DNA from: Streptomyces sp. NBC_01716
GTDB lineage: Bacteria; Actinomycetota; Actinomycetes; Streptomycetales; Streptomycetaceae
DNA length: 64,000 nt
NCBI RefSeq assembly: GCF_036248275.1
Contig: NZ_CP109181.1
Coordinates: forward strand, 2,666,001-2,730,000
Direction: 5' to 3'
The notes below the pieces were generated by a model that was not told the origin of the DNA, ran no database searches, and was given only the letters and a program-made list of their open reading frames with translations. Each line of letters opens with the position of its first letter. Within the stretch, counting starts at the first letter, position 1. A program made the translations under genes and the position numbers. This document shows positions 7,580 to 19,877 of the stretch, in pieces.

Positions 7580-9442
7580 TTGAGCACCAGCACACCCGCC
7601 CGAAGAACCAGACTCAGATCCAGATCCGTCGCGGCGCTGACCGCACTGCTCCTCCCCCTCGCCGCCATGGTCGGTCTGGCCTCCCCCGCCGAGGCCGCGA
7701 CGTCGGCGACCGCCACGTACACCAAGAAGTCCGACTGGGGCACCGGCTTCGAAGGCTCGTGGACGGTGAAGAACACCGGCACCACGACCCTCAGCTCCTG
7801 GACCGTCGAGTGGGACTTCCCCGCCGGCACCGGCGTGGGCTCCGCCTGGGACGCCACGGTCACCAAGAGCGGCACCAACCACTGGACCGCCAAGAACGTC
7901 GGCTGGAACGGCACCCTCAACCCGGGCGCCTCCGTCACCTTCGGCTTCAACGGCACCGGCTCCGGCGCCGGTTCCCCCACCAACTGCAAGCTCAACGGCG
8001 CCTCCTGCGACGGCGGCAGTGTCCCCGGCGACTCGGCACCCACCGCCCCGGGCACGCCCACCGCGAGCGAGGTCACCAACACGTCGGCCAAGCTCAGCTG
8101 GAGCGCCGCCACCGACGACAAGGGCATCAAGAACTACGACGTCCTGCGCGACGGTTCGAAGATCGCCACGGTCACCGGTACGACGTACACGAACACCGGC
8201 CTGACCGCGGGCACCAGCTACTCCTACAGCGTCCAGGCCCGTGACACGGCCGACCAGACCGGACCGGTCAGCGGCTCGGTCGCCGTGAAGACCACCGGCG
8301 GCGGCACGGACCCGGGCACCCCGCCCGGCGACCAGGTCAAGCTCGGCTACTTCACCGAGTGGGGCGTCTACGACCGCAACTACCACGTCAAGAACATCGT
8401 GACGTCCGGCAGCGCGTCGAAGATCACGCACATCAACTACTCGTTCGGCAACGTCCAGGGCGGCAAGTGCACCATCGGTGACAGCTACGCCGCGTACGAC
8501 AAGGCGTACACCGCCGACCAGTCCGTGGACGGCGTCGCCGACACCTGGGACCAGCCGCTGCGCGGCAACTTCAACCAGCTGCGCAAGCTCAAGGCCGCCA
8601 ACCCGAACATCAAGGTCCTCTGGTCCTTCGGCGGCTGGACCTGGTCCGGCGGCTTCGGTGACGCGGTGAAGAACCCGGCCGCCTTCGCGCAGTCCTGCTA
8701 CGACCTGGTCGAGGACCCGCGCTGGGCCGATGTCTTCGACGGCATCGACCTGGACTGGGAGTACCCGAACGCCTGTGGTCTGAGCTGTGACACCAGCGGC
8801 CCCGCGGCGATGAAGAACATGGTGCAGGCCATGCGCGCCAAGTTCGGTGCCAACTACCTGGTCACCGCGGCCGTCACCGCCGACGCCTCCAGCGGCGGCA
8901 AGATCGACGCCACCGACTACGCGGGCGCCTCGCAGTACATGAACTGGCTCAACGTCATGACGTACGACTTCTTCGGCGCCTTCGCCGCGCAGGGCCCCAC
9001 GGCCCCGCACTCCCCGCTCACCTCGTACCCGGGCATCCCGCAGGCCGGCTTCAACTCCGCCGACGCGATCGCCAAGTACAAGGCGCAGGGCGTCCCGGCC
9101 AAGAAGCTGCTCCTCGGCATCGGCTTCTACGGACGCGGCTGGACCGGCGTCACCCAGGCCGCTCCTGGCGGTACGGCGACGGGCGCCGCGCCCGGCACGT
9201 ACGAGGCGGGCATCGAGGACTACAAGGTCCTCAAGAACACCTGCCCGCCCACCGGCACCGTCGGCGGCACCTCGTACGCCAAGTGCGGCAGCAACTGGTG
9301 GAGCTACGACACCCCGGCGACGATCGCGTCCAAGATGACCTGGGCGAAGGGCCAGGGCCTCGGCGGCGCGTTCTTCTGGGACTTCACCGGTGACACCGCG
9401 AACGGCGAACTGGTCACCGCGATCAGCAACGGTCTGAAGTAG
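7580..9442 (+). CDS. chiC: Secreted chitinase, CBM2-FnIII-GH18
   Basis: 620 residues. The start is TTG at 7580 (GAGGAG 6 nt upstream); it opens a typical signal peptide with Arg residues, a hydrophobic core and a cut near AEA-A (about residue 39). Domains in order: a carbohydrate-binding module of family 2 (about 41-140, with a Cys pair near its end), a fibronectin type III domain (about 152-245), a Gly/Thr/Pro linker, and a family 18 catalytic domain to the C-terminus. The GH18 signature DGIDLDWEYP carries the acid/base Glu394. It hydrolyses beta-1,4 GlcNAc linkages in chitin outside the cell by substrate-assisted catalysis. Length and domain order match the Streptomyces ChiC type. It is controlled by the repeats at 7440-7472 and ends at a strong hairpin. 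Confidence 0.93.
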   Translation: MSTSTPARRTRLRSRSVAALTALLLPLAAMVGLASPAEAATSATATYTKKSDWGTGFEGSWTVKNTGTTTLSSWTVEWDFPAGTGVGSAWDATVTKSGTNHWTAKNVGWNGTLNPGASVTFGFNGTGSGAGSPTNCKLNGASCDGGSVPGDSAPTAPGTPTASEVTNTSAKLSWSAATDDKGIKNYDVLRDGSKIATVTGTTYTNTGLTAGTSYSYSVQARDTADQTGPVSGSVAVKTTGGGTDPGTPPGDQVKLGYFTEWGVYDRNYHVKNIVTSGSASKITHINYSFGNVQGGKCTIGDSYAAYDKAYTADQSVDGVADTWDQPLRGNFNQLRKLKAANPNIKVLWSFGGWTWSGGFGDAVKNPAAFAQSCYDLVEDPRWADVFDGIDLDWEYPNACGLSCDTSGPAAMKNMVQAMRAKFGANYLVTAAVTADASSGGKIDATDYAGASQYMNWLNVMTYDFFGAFAAQGPTAPHSPLTSYPGIPQAGFNSADAIAKYKAQGVPAKKLLLGIGFYGRGWTGVTQAAPGGTATGAAPGTYEAGIEDYKVLKNTCPPTGTVGGTSYAKCGSNWWSYDTPATIASKMTWAKGQGLGGAFFWDFTGDTANGELVTAISNGLK

Positions 9443-9457
9443 CACGACACTCATACG

Positions 9458-9491
9458 CGAGGGGGACGGTGCCCGTGCACCGTCCCCCTCG
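9458..9491. terminator. Bidirectional hairpin between chiC and the DUF2550 gene
   Basis: A perfect 15-bp stem (CGAGGGGGACGGTGC with its complement) and a 4-base loop. It lies 16 bp after the chiC stop and 39 bp beyond the stop of the convergent DUF2550 gene, so it can serve both. Confidence 0.9.
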
Positions 9492-9529
9492 TCATGCGTT
9501 CGGCTCAGGCCCGGTCCGGCCCGGCCCGC

Positions 9530-9976
9530 TCAGGCCACGTTCACCCGCTGGCCGGGCGGTGCCGCCTCCAGCCAGGCGAGGAAGCCGGTCAGCGCGTCCT
9601 CACTCATCGCCAGCTCCAGGCGCGTCCCTTTGTGGACACAGCCGAGCACGACGGAGTCGGAGAGCAGCGCCAGCTCCTCCTCGCCCTCGGGGGCGCGCCT
9701 GGCGCGCACCTCGATGGCCGAGCGCTCAAGGCTCCGGCGGGGCCTGGGCGCGTACGAGAAGACCCGGAACCAGTTGATCCGGTCGCCGCTGTAGCGGGCC
9801 ACGCCGTACACCCAGCCCTTGCCGGTCGTGTCGGGCTCCTCCGCCACGTTCCAGCGCAGCGAACAGTCGAAGGTGCCGCCGGACCGCTGGATCAGCCGCC
9901 GGCGCAGCCCGAAGACGAAGAGCCCCACCGCAACCAGCACGACGACCAGTCCGCAGACAAGCAGCGCGAGGACCAT
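9530..9976 (-). CDS. DUF2550 membrane protein
   Basis: 148 residues. One N-terminal transmembrane helix (residues 2-24) is followed by Arg-rich FGLRRRLIQRSGGTFDCSLR and a soluble domain with RINWFRVFSYAPRPRRSLER. This is the DUF2550 family, conserved in actinobacteria directly downstream of the ATP synthase operon. ATG 9976 was taken as start. The gene follows atpC by 133 bp, with a hairpin in between, so it may have its own promoter. Function is unknown. Confidence 0.88.
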   Translation of the reverse strand: MVLALLVCGLVVVLVAVGLFVFGLRRRLIQRSGGTFDCSLRWNVAEEPDTTGKGWVYGVARYSGDRINWFRVFSYAPRPRRSLERSAIEVRARRAPEGEEELALLSDSVVLGCVHKGTRLELAMSEDALTGFLAWLEAAPPGQRVNVA

Positions 9977-10039
9977 CTGTACCGACCTCCTCGCCTATCG
10001 AGTAACCCGCACGAACGAACAGAAACAGCTTCCGCATCG

Positions 10040-10089
10040 CCTCAGCCGCGACACGGTCTGGATGACTCCAGAACGGGCCGCGGCTGAGG
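10040..10089 (-). terminator. Hairpin after atpC
   Basis: Arms CCTCAGCCGCG at 10040-10050 and its exact complement at 10079-10089 with a 28-base loop, 20 bp past the atpC stop on the leftward transcript. No T-run follows, as is common in Streptomyces. The long loop makes it less certain than other hairpins here. Confidence 0.55.
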
Positions 10090-10109
10090 GTAATTCCAGA
10101 AGCGGTGCG

Positions 10110-10484
10110 TCAACGCACCGCCACAGCGCGAAGCCTGACATCCGCACGCCGCCCGGCGGCATCGTCGTCGTCGGACTTCGCACGCTCCAGCGCGCGCTCG
10201 GCACGCTGGGCGTCGATCTCGTCCGCCAGCTCGGCGATCTCCGCGAGCAGCGAGAGCTTGTTGTCGGCGAACGACAGGAAACCGCCGTGCACAGCGGCGA
10301 CGACCGTTCCGCCGTCGGTCGTACGGATGGTCACGGGGCCCGACTCCAGCACACCGAGCAGCGGCTGGTGACCGGGCATGACGCCGATGTCGCCGGAGGT
10401 GGTGCGCGCGACGACCAGGGTGGCCTCGCCGGACCAGACACTGCGGTCCGCGGCGACCAGCTCGACGTGCAGCTCAGCAGCCAA
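10110..10484 (-). CDS. atpC: F1Fo ATP synthase epsilon subunit
   Basis: 124 residues, the usual actinobacterial length. The N-terminal beta-sandwich is recognisable (LHVELVAADRSVWSGEA, then GDIGVMPGHQPLL around residues 31-44), and a C-terminal helical pair follows with many Ala/Glu/Arg. It is part of the central stalk and inhibits ATP hydrolysis. The start is TTG at 10484 (codon CAA on the plus strand), with GGAG 8 nt upstream. It is last in atpIBEFHAGDC and is separated from atpD by an unusually structured 126-bp gap. Confidence 0.95.
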   Translation of the reverse strand: MAAELHVELVAADRSVWSGEATLVVARTTSGDIGVMPGHQPLLGVLESGPVTIRTTDGGTVVAAVHGGFLSFADNKLSLLAEIAELADEIDAQRAERALERAKSDDDDAAGRRADVRLRAVAVR

Positions 10485-10503
10485 GGGTGGCTCCTCGGGT
10501 CAC

Positions 10504-10610
10504 CACCCGGCTTGGTAGCCGGGTGTCGGTCTAGATTCTATGGGGTTCACGATCGGCGGTTCGGCGGGGGGCGGTACGAGGCCGCCCCCCACCGTCGAGT
10601 CCCGGGGGAC

Positions 10611-10612
<2 letters not shown>
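10504..10612 (-). promoter_or_regulatory. Three consecutive hairpins in the atpD-atpC gap
   Basis: Reading along the transcript: a 6-bp stem at 10597-10612 touching the atpD stop, a perfect 9-bp GC stem GGGGGGCGG/CCGCCCCCC at 10566-10590, and a perfect 9-bp stem CACCCGGCT/AGCCGGGTG at 10504-10525 ending 20 bp before the atpC start. Between the last two there is TAGAAT on the minus strand, a fair -10 box. They could reduce epsilon synthesis relative to beta by partial termination, or act as RNA-processing or stabilising elements. The structures are seen; the role is inferred. Confidence 0.6.
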
Positions 10613-13000
<2,388 letters not shown>

Positions 13001-13020
13001 GAGTCAGGTCCCTTCCGTCG

Positions 13021-14619
13021 TCACTTGGAGACGCTGACGCCGGCCGGGGCGTCGTCGCCCAGAAGCTTGCCGTCCGAGGTCTCGAACTGCTTCTTGAAGG
13101 CGGCGATGGCGTCACCGATGGACTCGACCGTGTCGTCCGACATCTTGCCGCCCTCGGCGATGCTGGTCAGCAGCTCCTTGCGCTCGCGGCGCAGGTGCTC
13201 CAGCAGCTCGCTCTCGAAGCGGCTGATGTCCTCGACCGGGACGTCGTCCATCCTTCCGGTGGTGCCGGCGAAGATGGAGACGACCTGCTCCTCGACGGGG
13301 TACGGCGCGTACTGCGGCTGCTTCAGCAGCTCGACCATGCGCTGACCACGCTGGAGCGACGCCTTCGACGCGGCGTCCAGGTCGGAACCGAAGGCGGCGA
13401 ACGCCTCCAGCTCGCGGTACTGGGCGAGGTCCACGCGCAGTCGTCCCGACACCTGGCGCATGGCCCGGTGCTGGGCGGAACCGCCTACTCGGGAGACCGA
13501 GATACCGACGTTCAGCGCGGGCCGCTGGCCGGCGTTGAACAGGTCGGACTCCAGGAAGCACTGGCCGTCGGTGATGGAGATGACGTTGGTCGGGATGAAC
13601 GCCGACACGTCGTTCGCCTTGGTCTCGACGATGGGCAGACCCGTCATCGAACCGGCGCCCATGTCGTCGGAGAGCTTGGCGCAGCGCTCCAGCAGACGCG
13701 AGTGCAGGTAGAAGACGTCGCCCGGGTAGGCCTCGCGGCCCGGCGGACGGCGCAGCAGCAGCGAGACGGCGCGGTAGGCGTCGGCCTGCTTCGACAGGTC
13801 GTCGAAGATGATCAGGACGTGCTTGCCCTGGTACATCCAGTGCTGGCCGATGGCCGAACCGGTGTACGGGGCAAGGTACTTGAAGCCCGCCGGGTCGGAC
13901 GCCGGGGCGGCGACGATCGTCGTGTACTCCAGGGCGCCGGCCTCCTCCAGGGCACCGCGTACGGACGCGATGGTGGAGCCCTTCTGGCCGATGGCGACGT
14001 AGATGCAGCGAACCTGCTTGTTCACGTCGCCCGAGCGCCAGTTGTCGCGCTGGTTGATGATGGTGTCGACGGCCAGGGCGGTCTTGCCGGTCTGGCGGTC
14101 GCCGATGATCAGCTGACGCTGGCCACGGCCGATCGGCACCATCGAGTCGACGGCCTTGTAGCCGGTCTGCATCGGCTCGTGCACCGACTTACGGACCATG
14201 ACGCCCGGAGCCTGGAGCTCCAGGGCGCGGCGGCCGTCGGTCGCGATCTCGCCGAGGCCGTCGATCGGGGCACCGAGCGGGTCGACGACACGGCCGAGGT
14301 AGCCCTCGCCGACGCCGACGGAGAGCACCTCGCCGGTACGGGTGACCGGCTGCCCCTCCTCGATACCGCTGAACTCACCGAGGATGACCGCGCCGATCTC
14401 GCGCTCCTCCAGGTTCAGGGCGAGACCGAGGGTCCCGTCCTCGAACTTCAGCAGTTCGTTCGCCATGGCCGAGGGCAGACCCTCGACCTTCGCGATGCCG
14501 TCACCGGCAACGCTGACCGTCCCGACCTCCTCGCGCGAGGCCGCGTCCGGCTTGTACGACTGGACAAAGTTCTCCAGCGCATCCCGGATCTCCTCCGGCC
14601 GGATCGTGAGCTCCGCCAT
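13021..14619 (-). CDS. atpA: F1Fo ATP synthase alpha subunit
   Basis: 532 residues from ATG 14619 ([15 protein letters not shown]), the conserved actinobacterial start; the frame is open further upstream but that part has no family match. Walker [14 protein letters not shown] near residue 170 and the signature [21 protein letters not shown] stretch (here [15 protein letters not shown]) carrying the arginine finger are visible. It is the non-catalytic nucleotide-binding subunit of the F1 hexamer. Twenty bases separate its stop from atpG. Confidence 0.97.
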   Translation of the reverse strand: MAELTIRPEEIRDALENFVQSYKPDAASREEVGTVSVAGDGIAKVEGLPSAMANELLKFEDGTLGLALNLEEREIGAVILGEFSGIEEGQPVTRTGEVLSVGVGEGYLGRVVDPLGAPIDGLGEIATDGRRALELQAPGVMVRKSVHEPMQTGYKAVDSMVPIGRGQRQLIIGDRQTGKTALAVDTIINQRDNWRSGDVNKQVRCIYVAIGQKGSTIASVRGALEEAGALEYTTIVAAPASDPAGFKYLAPYTGSAIGQHWMYQGKHVLIIFDDLSKQADAYRAVSLLLRRPPGREAYPGDVFYLHSRLLERCAKLSDDMGAGSMTGLPIVETKANDVSAFIPTNVISITDGQCFLESDLFNAGQRPALNVGISVSRVGGSAQHRAMRQVSGRLRVDLAQYRELEAFAAFGSDLDAASKASLQRGQRMVELLKQPQYAPYPVEEQVVSIFAGTTGRMDDVPVEDISRFESELLEHLRRERKELLTSIAEGGKMSDDTVESIGDAIAAFKKQFETSDGKLLGDDAPAGVSVSK

Positions 14620-14775
14620 CTGGATTCCCTGCTCTCCTTGTTGGGCCCGAAGTTCTATGGGGGTCTGGGGGCGACCCCCAGAAATCTTCTGCAATTTCTG
14701 CACGGCCCAACCGGGCCGCAGTTCTTGGTCTCGGTATGTATCTGTAATCGGGTATCGGGTACCGGCCGTCGGCCC

Positions 14776-15597
14776 TCAGCCGGCGAGCCGCCGTTCCGCC
14801 TCTTCGAGACGCTCGGCGACCGTGCCGTTGACGACCTCTTCGCCGACGCGGACCGAGACTCCGCCGAGGACCTCGGGGTCCACGTCGAGGTTCAGATGCA
14901 TCGGGTGACCGTACAGCCTGGCCAGGGCCGCGCCGAGGCGCTGCTTCTGGCCGTCGGTGAGGGGCACCGCCGTCGTGACGACCGCCACCAACCGGTCCCG
15001 GCGCGCCGCGGCGAGCCGGGACAGTGTCTGAAGACCCGCTTCCAGGCTACGTCCACGGGGCTGGGTGACGAGGCGCGTGACCAAGCGCTCGGTGCTCGGG
15101 TTGGCCCGGCCGCCGAGCAGCGTGGTCAGCAGCCCCGTCTTCGCGGGTACCGTCGCCGCCTGGTCGGTCAGCGCGGCCCGCAGCGCGGTGCTGGACTCGA
15201 TGATCCGGCCGAACCGGAACAGCTCGTCCTCCACCTCGTCGAGCCCGCCGGCCCGCTGCGCGGCGGTGAGCTCGGCGACGGCCGCCAGCTCCTCCACCGA
15301 GTCGACCAGGTCACGCGGCTGCGACCAGCGGGCCCGGACCATGCCGGCGACCAGGTCGGCGCTCTCGCCGCCGACCTGTCCGCGGAGCAGTCCGCCGACC
15401 AGGTCCGCCTTGGAGTCGCCGGACCGCGCGGGGTCGGTCAGGACCCGGCGCAGCGACACCTCGCGGTGGAGCAGCGCGGTGACGGCGGTGAGCTCATCGG
15501 CGAGCTTCGACGCGTCGACCGACGTGCTGTCGGTCAGCGCGTCGAGACGCTCGCGTGCGGCGGCCAGCGCCGCGCGGCTCGCCCCGTGCGCAGTCAT
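14776..15597 (-). CDS. atpH: F1Fo ATP synthase delta subunit
   Basis: 273 residues, about 90 longer than the E. coli protein, as in other actinobacteria. An N-terminal helical domain is followed by the OSCP-like C-terminal signature TAVPLTDGQKQRLGAALARLYG and VDPEVLGGVSVRVGEEVVNGTV. It joins the peripheral stalk to the top of F1. Its ATG overlaps the atpF stop (ATGA). The gap of 156 bp to atpA is the longest inside atpFHAG. Confidence 0.93.
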   Translation of the reverse strand: MTAHGASRAALAAARERLDALTDSTSVDASKLADELTAVTALLHREVSLRRVLTDPARSGDSKADLVGGLLRGQVGGESADLVAGMVRARWSQPRDLVDSVEELAAVAELTAAQRAGGLDEVEDELFRFGRIIESSTALRAALTDQAATVPAKTGLLTTLLGGRANPSTERLVTRLVTQPRGRSLEAGLQTLSRLAAARRDRLVAVVTTAVPLTDGQKQRLGAALARLYGHPMHLNLDVDPEVLGGVSVRVGEEVVNGTVAERLEEAERRLAG

Positions 15598-16151
15598 CGG
15601 GCCGCCTCCGCCGTCGACGCGCCGTCCTCGAGTTCGTCGAGGAAGCGGTCGATGGTGCGGCTCTGCCGGGCACTGTCCTCAAGGGACTCACCCACGAGCT
15701 TGCCGGCGAGGTCCGTGGCGAGCTTGCCGACGTCACGGCGCAGCGCCGAGGCGGCGGCCTTGCGGTCGGCCTCGATCTGGGTGTGGCCCGCGGCGACGAT
15801 CTCCTCGCGCTGCCGCTGCCCCTCCGCCTTCATCTCCTGGATGATGGCGGCACCCTGCTCGGTGGCCTCCTGACGGAGCCGGGCCGCCTCGTGACGCGCC
15901 TCGGCGAGCTGGGCCTTGTACTGCTCCAGGACGCTCTGCGCCTCGGTCTTGGCGGCTTCCGCCTTCTCCATGCCGCCTTCGATGGCCTCACGGCGCTCGT
16001 CCAGAACCTTGTTGATGCTCGGGAGGAGCTTCTTGGCCAGGAAGCCGAAGACGATGACAAAAGCGAGCAGGCCGATGACGAGCTCGGGAATCGGCGGAAT
16101 GAGAGGGTTCTGCTCCTCCTCGGCCGCGAGCTGAACCAACAGAGGGTTCAC
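15594..16151 (-). CDS. atpF: F1Fo ATP synthase subunit b
   Basis: 185 residues. A single transmembrane helix (about 19-40, LIPPIPELVIGLLAFVIVFGFLA) is followed by a long charged coiled coil rich in Ala/Glu/Arg/Lys to the C-terminus. It forms the peripheral stalk anchor. The start is GTG at 16151 (MNPLLVQLAAEE) with AAAGG about 8 nt upstream. It overlaps atpH by 4 bp. Confidence 0.94.
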   Translation of the reverse strand: MNPLLVQLAAEEEQNPLIPPIPELVIGLLAFVIVFGFLAKKLLPSINKVLDERREAIEGGMEKAEAAKTEAQSVLEQYKAQLAEARHEAARLRQEATEQGAAIIQEMKAEGQRQREEIVAAGHTQIEADRKAAASALRRDVGKLATDLAGKLVGESLEDSARQSRTIDRFLDELEDGASTAEAAR

Positions 16152-16193
16152 ATCAGTGCCTTTCGTCTAGTGGTGCTGATCGGATCGAGAAGA

Positions 16194-16496
<303 letters not shown>

Positions 16497-17318
16497 TCAG
16501 TGGTGCTCGGCGAGCGCGCCCTGGATGTAGGTGCAGGTGAGCAGCACGAAGACGTACGCCTGAAGGGCCTGGATGAACAGCTCGAAGGCCGTCATCACGA
16601 GCACCATCACGAACGAGACACCGGCGTAGGCGATCCCGATCCCGTTGAGCAGATACCAGCTCGCGATGGTGAAGAGCAGCAGCAGGGTGTGGCCCGCGAA
16701 CATGTTCGCGAAGAGTCGCACCGCGTGCGTGAACGGGCGGACCAGCAGGTTCGAGAAGAACTCGATCGTCATGGCCAGCGGAAGCACCGGGCCGAGCGAC
16801 TTGTCGTAGCCGGTGAAGTTCTTGAACGCGCCCACGAAGCCGTGCCGTTTGAAGGTCAGCGAGACCCAGAGCACATAGACGATGAGTGCGAGGACGATCG
16901 GGTAGGCGATGATCGACGTGACGGGGAACTGGGCGACCGGAATGATCGACCAGAGGTTCATCATCCAGACGAAGAAGAAGATCGAGACGACGAGGGGGAC
17001 GTACTTCTCGCCCTCCCGCTTGCCCATCGTCTCGTAGACGATTCCGCGCCGGATGAAGTCGTAGCCCGCCTCGGCGACCAGCTGGAGCTTGCCCGGGACA
17101 ACCTTCGGGTTACGGAAAGCCGCCCAGAAGAAGGCGACGATGATGATCGAGCCGAGAAGCGCCAGCAGCATCGTCTTGTTGAAGTACAAGTTGCTGTCCC
17201 CGTCGCCGAACAGCGGCTTGAACAGGAACGAATGCAGGCCGGGGGCCGGGAAGCCACAGCCCTCGAAGATGTGGCAGTCGGTCTCGAAGGCGAGCACCTG
17301 CGTCGGGTCAGCACTCAC
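16497..17318 (-). CDS. atpB: F1Fo ATP synthase subunit a
   Basis: 273 residues from GTG at 17318 (encodes SADPTQVLAFETD after the initiator). This start has AAGGAG 6 nt upstream and matches the known actinobacterial N-terminus; the open frame extends 12 codons further with no ribosome site. Five to six transmembrane helices are visible. The essential half-channel Arg lies in HAVRLFANMFAGH, and the last helices contain NGIGIAYAGVSFVM and FELFIQALQAYVFVLL. It forms the proton half-channels next to the c-ring. Confidence 0.96.
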   Translation of the reverse strand: MSADPTQVLAFETDCHIFEGCGFPAPGLHSFLFKPLFGDGDSNLYFNKTMLLALLGSIIIVAFFWAAFRNPKVVPGKLQLVAEAGYDFIRRGIVYETMGKREGEKYVPLVVSIFFFVWMMNLWSIIPVAQFPVTSIIAYPIVLALIVYVLWVSLTFKRHGFVGAFKNFTGYDKSLGPVLPLAMTIEFFSNLLVRPFTHAVRLFANMFAGHTLLLLFTIASWYLLNGIGIAYAGVSFVMVLVMTAFELFIQALQAYVFVLLTCTYIQGALAEHH

Positions 17319-17549
17319 CGCGGGCTCCTTCAACATGGCGCATAGGTACGGCAACCTCGTTGTGTCGGCGCGGCGGGAAGCCGCGGTTCGGCACTGGACT
17401 GGTGTTTCGGATGTGGGAACGGCGACCGGGCTGCTCCGAGCCTCGCGTCGTAAGAGCAGGCGTCAGCTGGGGAGCCCGCGCCCTCGATGCCGCAGTTGGA
17501 ACCGGACGATAGCAGGATCTCGAACTCGCGCTTATCCCGCCCCTACCTC

Positions 17550-17963
17550 TCACGCCGACGTACCCGTCTTCTCCGGCTCGACGTAAAGAATCTTCGCCTT
17601 CATATGGGCACGGGCCTGGGCCGCGATCCAGGCGAGCGTCGCGATCACCAGCGTCAGCGCGAACGCCCTGGGGTTGAACAGGGTGGTGTCCTTGAAGACG
17701 GCCATGAAGACGAAGAGCGCCAGCACTTGGGTCGTGTAGAGCAGCAGGCCCATCCCCTGGAAGAGATGCGGCAGCGTCCTGGCCGTGCGCTGGAGCACGA
17801 TGAGACCGATACCCATGAAGACGGTCACCACCACCGTGGCGACACCGGCACCCAGCGCCCCCTTCCCGCCCGCGACCACACCGCTGACCACCGTGGCGAC
17901 AACGCCGACGGCGGCGGTGGGTACGGCGGCCTGGAGGAGGGTCCGGACGTCGTTGGAGGGCAT
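17550..17963 (-). CDS. atpI: ATP synthase I-like membrane protein, first gene of the atp operon
   Basis: 137 residues with four hydrophobic segments (about 13-35, 38-58, 72-92, 98-117) and short polar ends. Position directly upstream of atpB, same strand, and size fit AtpI, which assists c-ring assembly or cation supply. Sequence conservation in this family is weak, so the call rests mostly on context. A 231-bp gap separates it from atpB. Confidence 0.8.
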   Translation of the reverse strand: MPSNDVRTLLQAAVPTAAVGVVATVVSGVVAGGKGALGAGVATVVVTVFMGIGLIVLQRTARTLPHLFQGMGLLLYTTQVLALFVFMAVFKDTTLFNPRAFALTLVIATLAWIAAQARAHMKAKILYVEPEKTGTSA

Positions 17964-18228
17964 GGCGGCAGCTCCGCTTGCTGGGTGGGGCAGATGGTGT
18001 CGTCATGGACGAGCGTAGGCCCGGTCCGAGAGTTGGATTCTCGGGCCAACGGACCGTCGCACTACGGTCCTTCGGCTCTGGCGCCGGGTCTCGTGAACGG
18101 TATCACAAACTATTTGATGAGGTCTTTACCATGAAGGTGTGCTCACCGTCACACATGAGGGCGAATCTGCCCGTGTGAGTCGGACAACACGCCGTCTTGT
18201 CTGGTAATGAGGCCCGTTGAGGTAATTC

Positions 18229-19668
18229 TCAGTACGCGGAATCCGCCCTGCGCCGGTCGGAGAACCGAGATCGCGGCCCGATCGCTGTCGCCCCGTTGAC
18301 GCCCGCCGGGACCGGAGCGGGCTCGCCCGCCGGGACCCCGTCGGCCGGCGGTACGTCGCCCGTGGGCCGGGAATCGTGAGGCACCTGTGATCCGGCGGCC
18401 GGCCGGCCCTCCCGCGGCCCGGACTCCTCGGGGGCGTCCTCCGCGGCTTCCCCGGCCTCCGCCAACTCCCCCTGGGCGATCGGCTTACGGCGCCGGTAGC
18501 GGGGCGGCACGACGGCCTCCGCCCAGCGCGGGGCGCGCGGGGTGAAGCGGGGCAGCAGCAGGAGCAGCAGCCCCAGGGCGCTCAGCGCGACGACCGCCAG
18601 CACGATCCACATCGTGGACATGGTGGACGAGGAGTGGACCGAGTACAGGACCACGCCGAAGGCGATCAGCGCCGACCAGAAGTACATGATCAGTACGGCC
18701 CTGCTGTGCGAGTGCCCGATCTCCAGCAGCCGGTGGTGGAGATGCCCGCGGTCGGCGGCGAACGGCGACTGGCCGTTCCAGGTGCGGCGCACGATCGCGA
18801 GGACGAGGTCGGCGACCGGGATCGCGATGATCGTCAGCGGCAGCAGCAGCGGGATGAAGACCGGCAGCGCGGCGTGGGTCGCCTCGCGGGTCGAGCCGTC
18901 CGCGTAGATCTTCAGGGCGTCCGGATCGACCTGGCCCGTCACGGAGATGGCGCCCGTCGCGAGCACCAGACCGATCAGCATCGAACCCGAGTCACCCATG
19001 AAGATCCGGGCCGGATGCATGTTGTGCGGCAGGAAGCCGATGCCCATGCCCATCAGGATCGCGGCGAAGAGGGTGGCGGGGGCCGCGGCCTCGATGCCGT
19101 ACCCGTACCAGATCCGGTACGCGTACAGGAAGAACGCCGCCGCCGCGATGCAGACCATGCCGGAGGCCAGACCGTCGAGTCCGTCGACGAAGTTGACCGC
19201 GTTGATCGTGATCACGACGAGGGCGACGGTGAGGAGCGTGCCCTGCCAGGACGTCAGCGCTACGGTCCCGACACCCGGCACCGGGATCCACAGGATCGTC
19301 AGACCCTGCATCACCATCACGCCCGCGGCGATCATCTGGCCGCCGAGCTTGATGAGGGCGTCGATCTCGAACTTGTCGTCCAGGACGCCGATCAGCCAGA
19401 TCAGCGCGGCGCCGGAGAGCAGCGCGCGCGGCTCGTTCGACCGCTCGAAGACCCCGCTGAGATTCTCCAGGTTGCTGGCGACCAGCAGTCCGGCGCACAG
19501 GCCGAAGAACATGGCGATTCCGCCGAGACGCGGTGTCGGTTCGCGGTGCACGTCGCGCGCGCGGATCGCGGGCATCGCACCGATCGCGATGGCGAACTTC
19601 CGCACCGGACCGGTCAGCAGATAAGTCACCGCGGCCGTCACGCAGAGCGTCAGCAGATAATCACGCAC
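18229..19668 (-). CDS. WecA/TagO-like undecaprenyl-phosphate glycosyl-1-phosphate transferase
   Basis: 479 residues from GTG at 19668 (product begins RDYLLTLCVTAAVTYLL), preceded by GGGGCAG. Eleven or so transmembrane helices span residues 1-350. Family motifs are present: RLGG near residue 48, the Asp pair in GVLDDKFE, the NFVDGLDGLASG motif and the cytoplasmic AADRGHLHHRLLEIGHSH, which binds the nucleotide sugar. It transfers a sugar-1-phosphate (GlcNAc-1-P in TagO/WecA) from UDP-sugar to undecaprenyl phosphate, starting teichoic or teichulosonic acid or arabinogalactan-like polymers. The last about 110 residues are a low-complexity Pro/Glu/Ala tail without domain. It lies between the tsaC cluster and the atp operon. 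Confidence 0.92.
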   Translation of the reverse strand: MRDYLLTLCVTAAVTYLLTGPVRKFAIAIGAMPAIRARDVHREPTPRLGGIAMFFGLCAGLLVASNLENLSGVFERSNEPRALLSGAALIWLIGVLDDKFEIDALIKLGGQMIAAGVMVMQGLTILWIPVPGVGTVALTSWQGTLLTVALVVITINAVNFVDGLDGLASGMVCIAAAAFFLYAYRIWYGYGIEAAAPATLFAAILMGMGIGFLPHNMHPARIFMGDSGSMLIGLVLATGAISVTGQVDPDALKIYADGSTREATHAALPVFIPLLLPLTIIAIPVADLVLAIVRRTWNGQSPFAADRGHLHHRLLEIGHSHSRAVLIMYFWSALIAFGVVLYSVHSSSTMSTMWIVLAVVALSALGLLLLLLPRFTPRAPRWAEAVVPPRYRRRKPIAQGELAEAGEAAEDAPEESGPREGRPAAGSQVPHDSRPTGDVPPADGVPAGEPAPVPAGVNGATAIGPRSRFSDRRRADSAY

Positions 19669-19877
19669 AGGCTGCCCCACAGGAATCGCCGGCCATCCGA
19701 GGCACACACACTAACTCGCGACAGGAGGACCGTTGGAATGCGTGTAGCCACATGAGGAAGGACATACACGGCGGCTCGTCGGTTGCACAAATTCGTCTCA
19801 CCATATCCCCCGCCGAATTTCTCACGGTACGTCGCCCCTGTTCAACGGTGCGCGAGCGGCACGGGATCAGTGCGGAA

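Noticed and set aside
5376..7595. 739-codon minus-strand ORF across the two-component system
   Set aside because: Antisense to intact kinase and regulator genes; composition typical of a shadow.
13195..15873. 892-codon plus-strand ORF across atpA/atpH
   Set aside because: Antisense to two conserved ATP synthase subunits; no domain.
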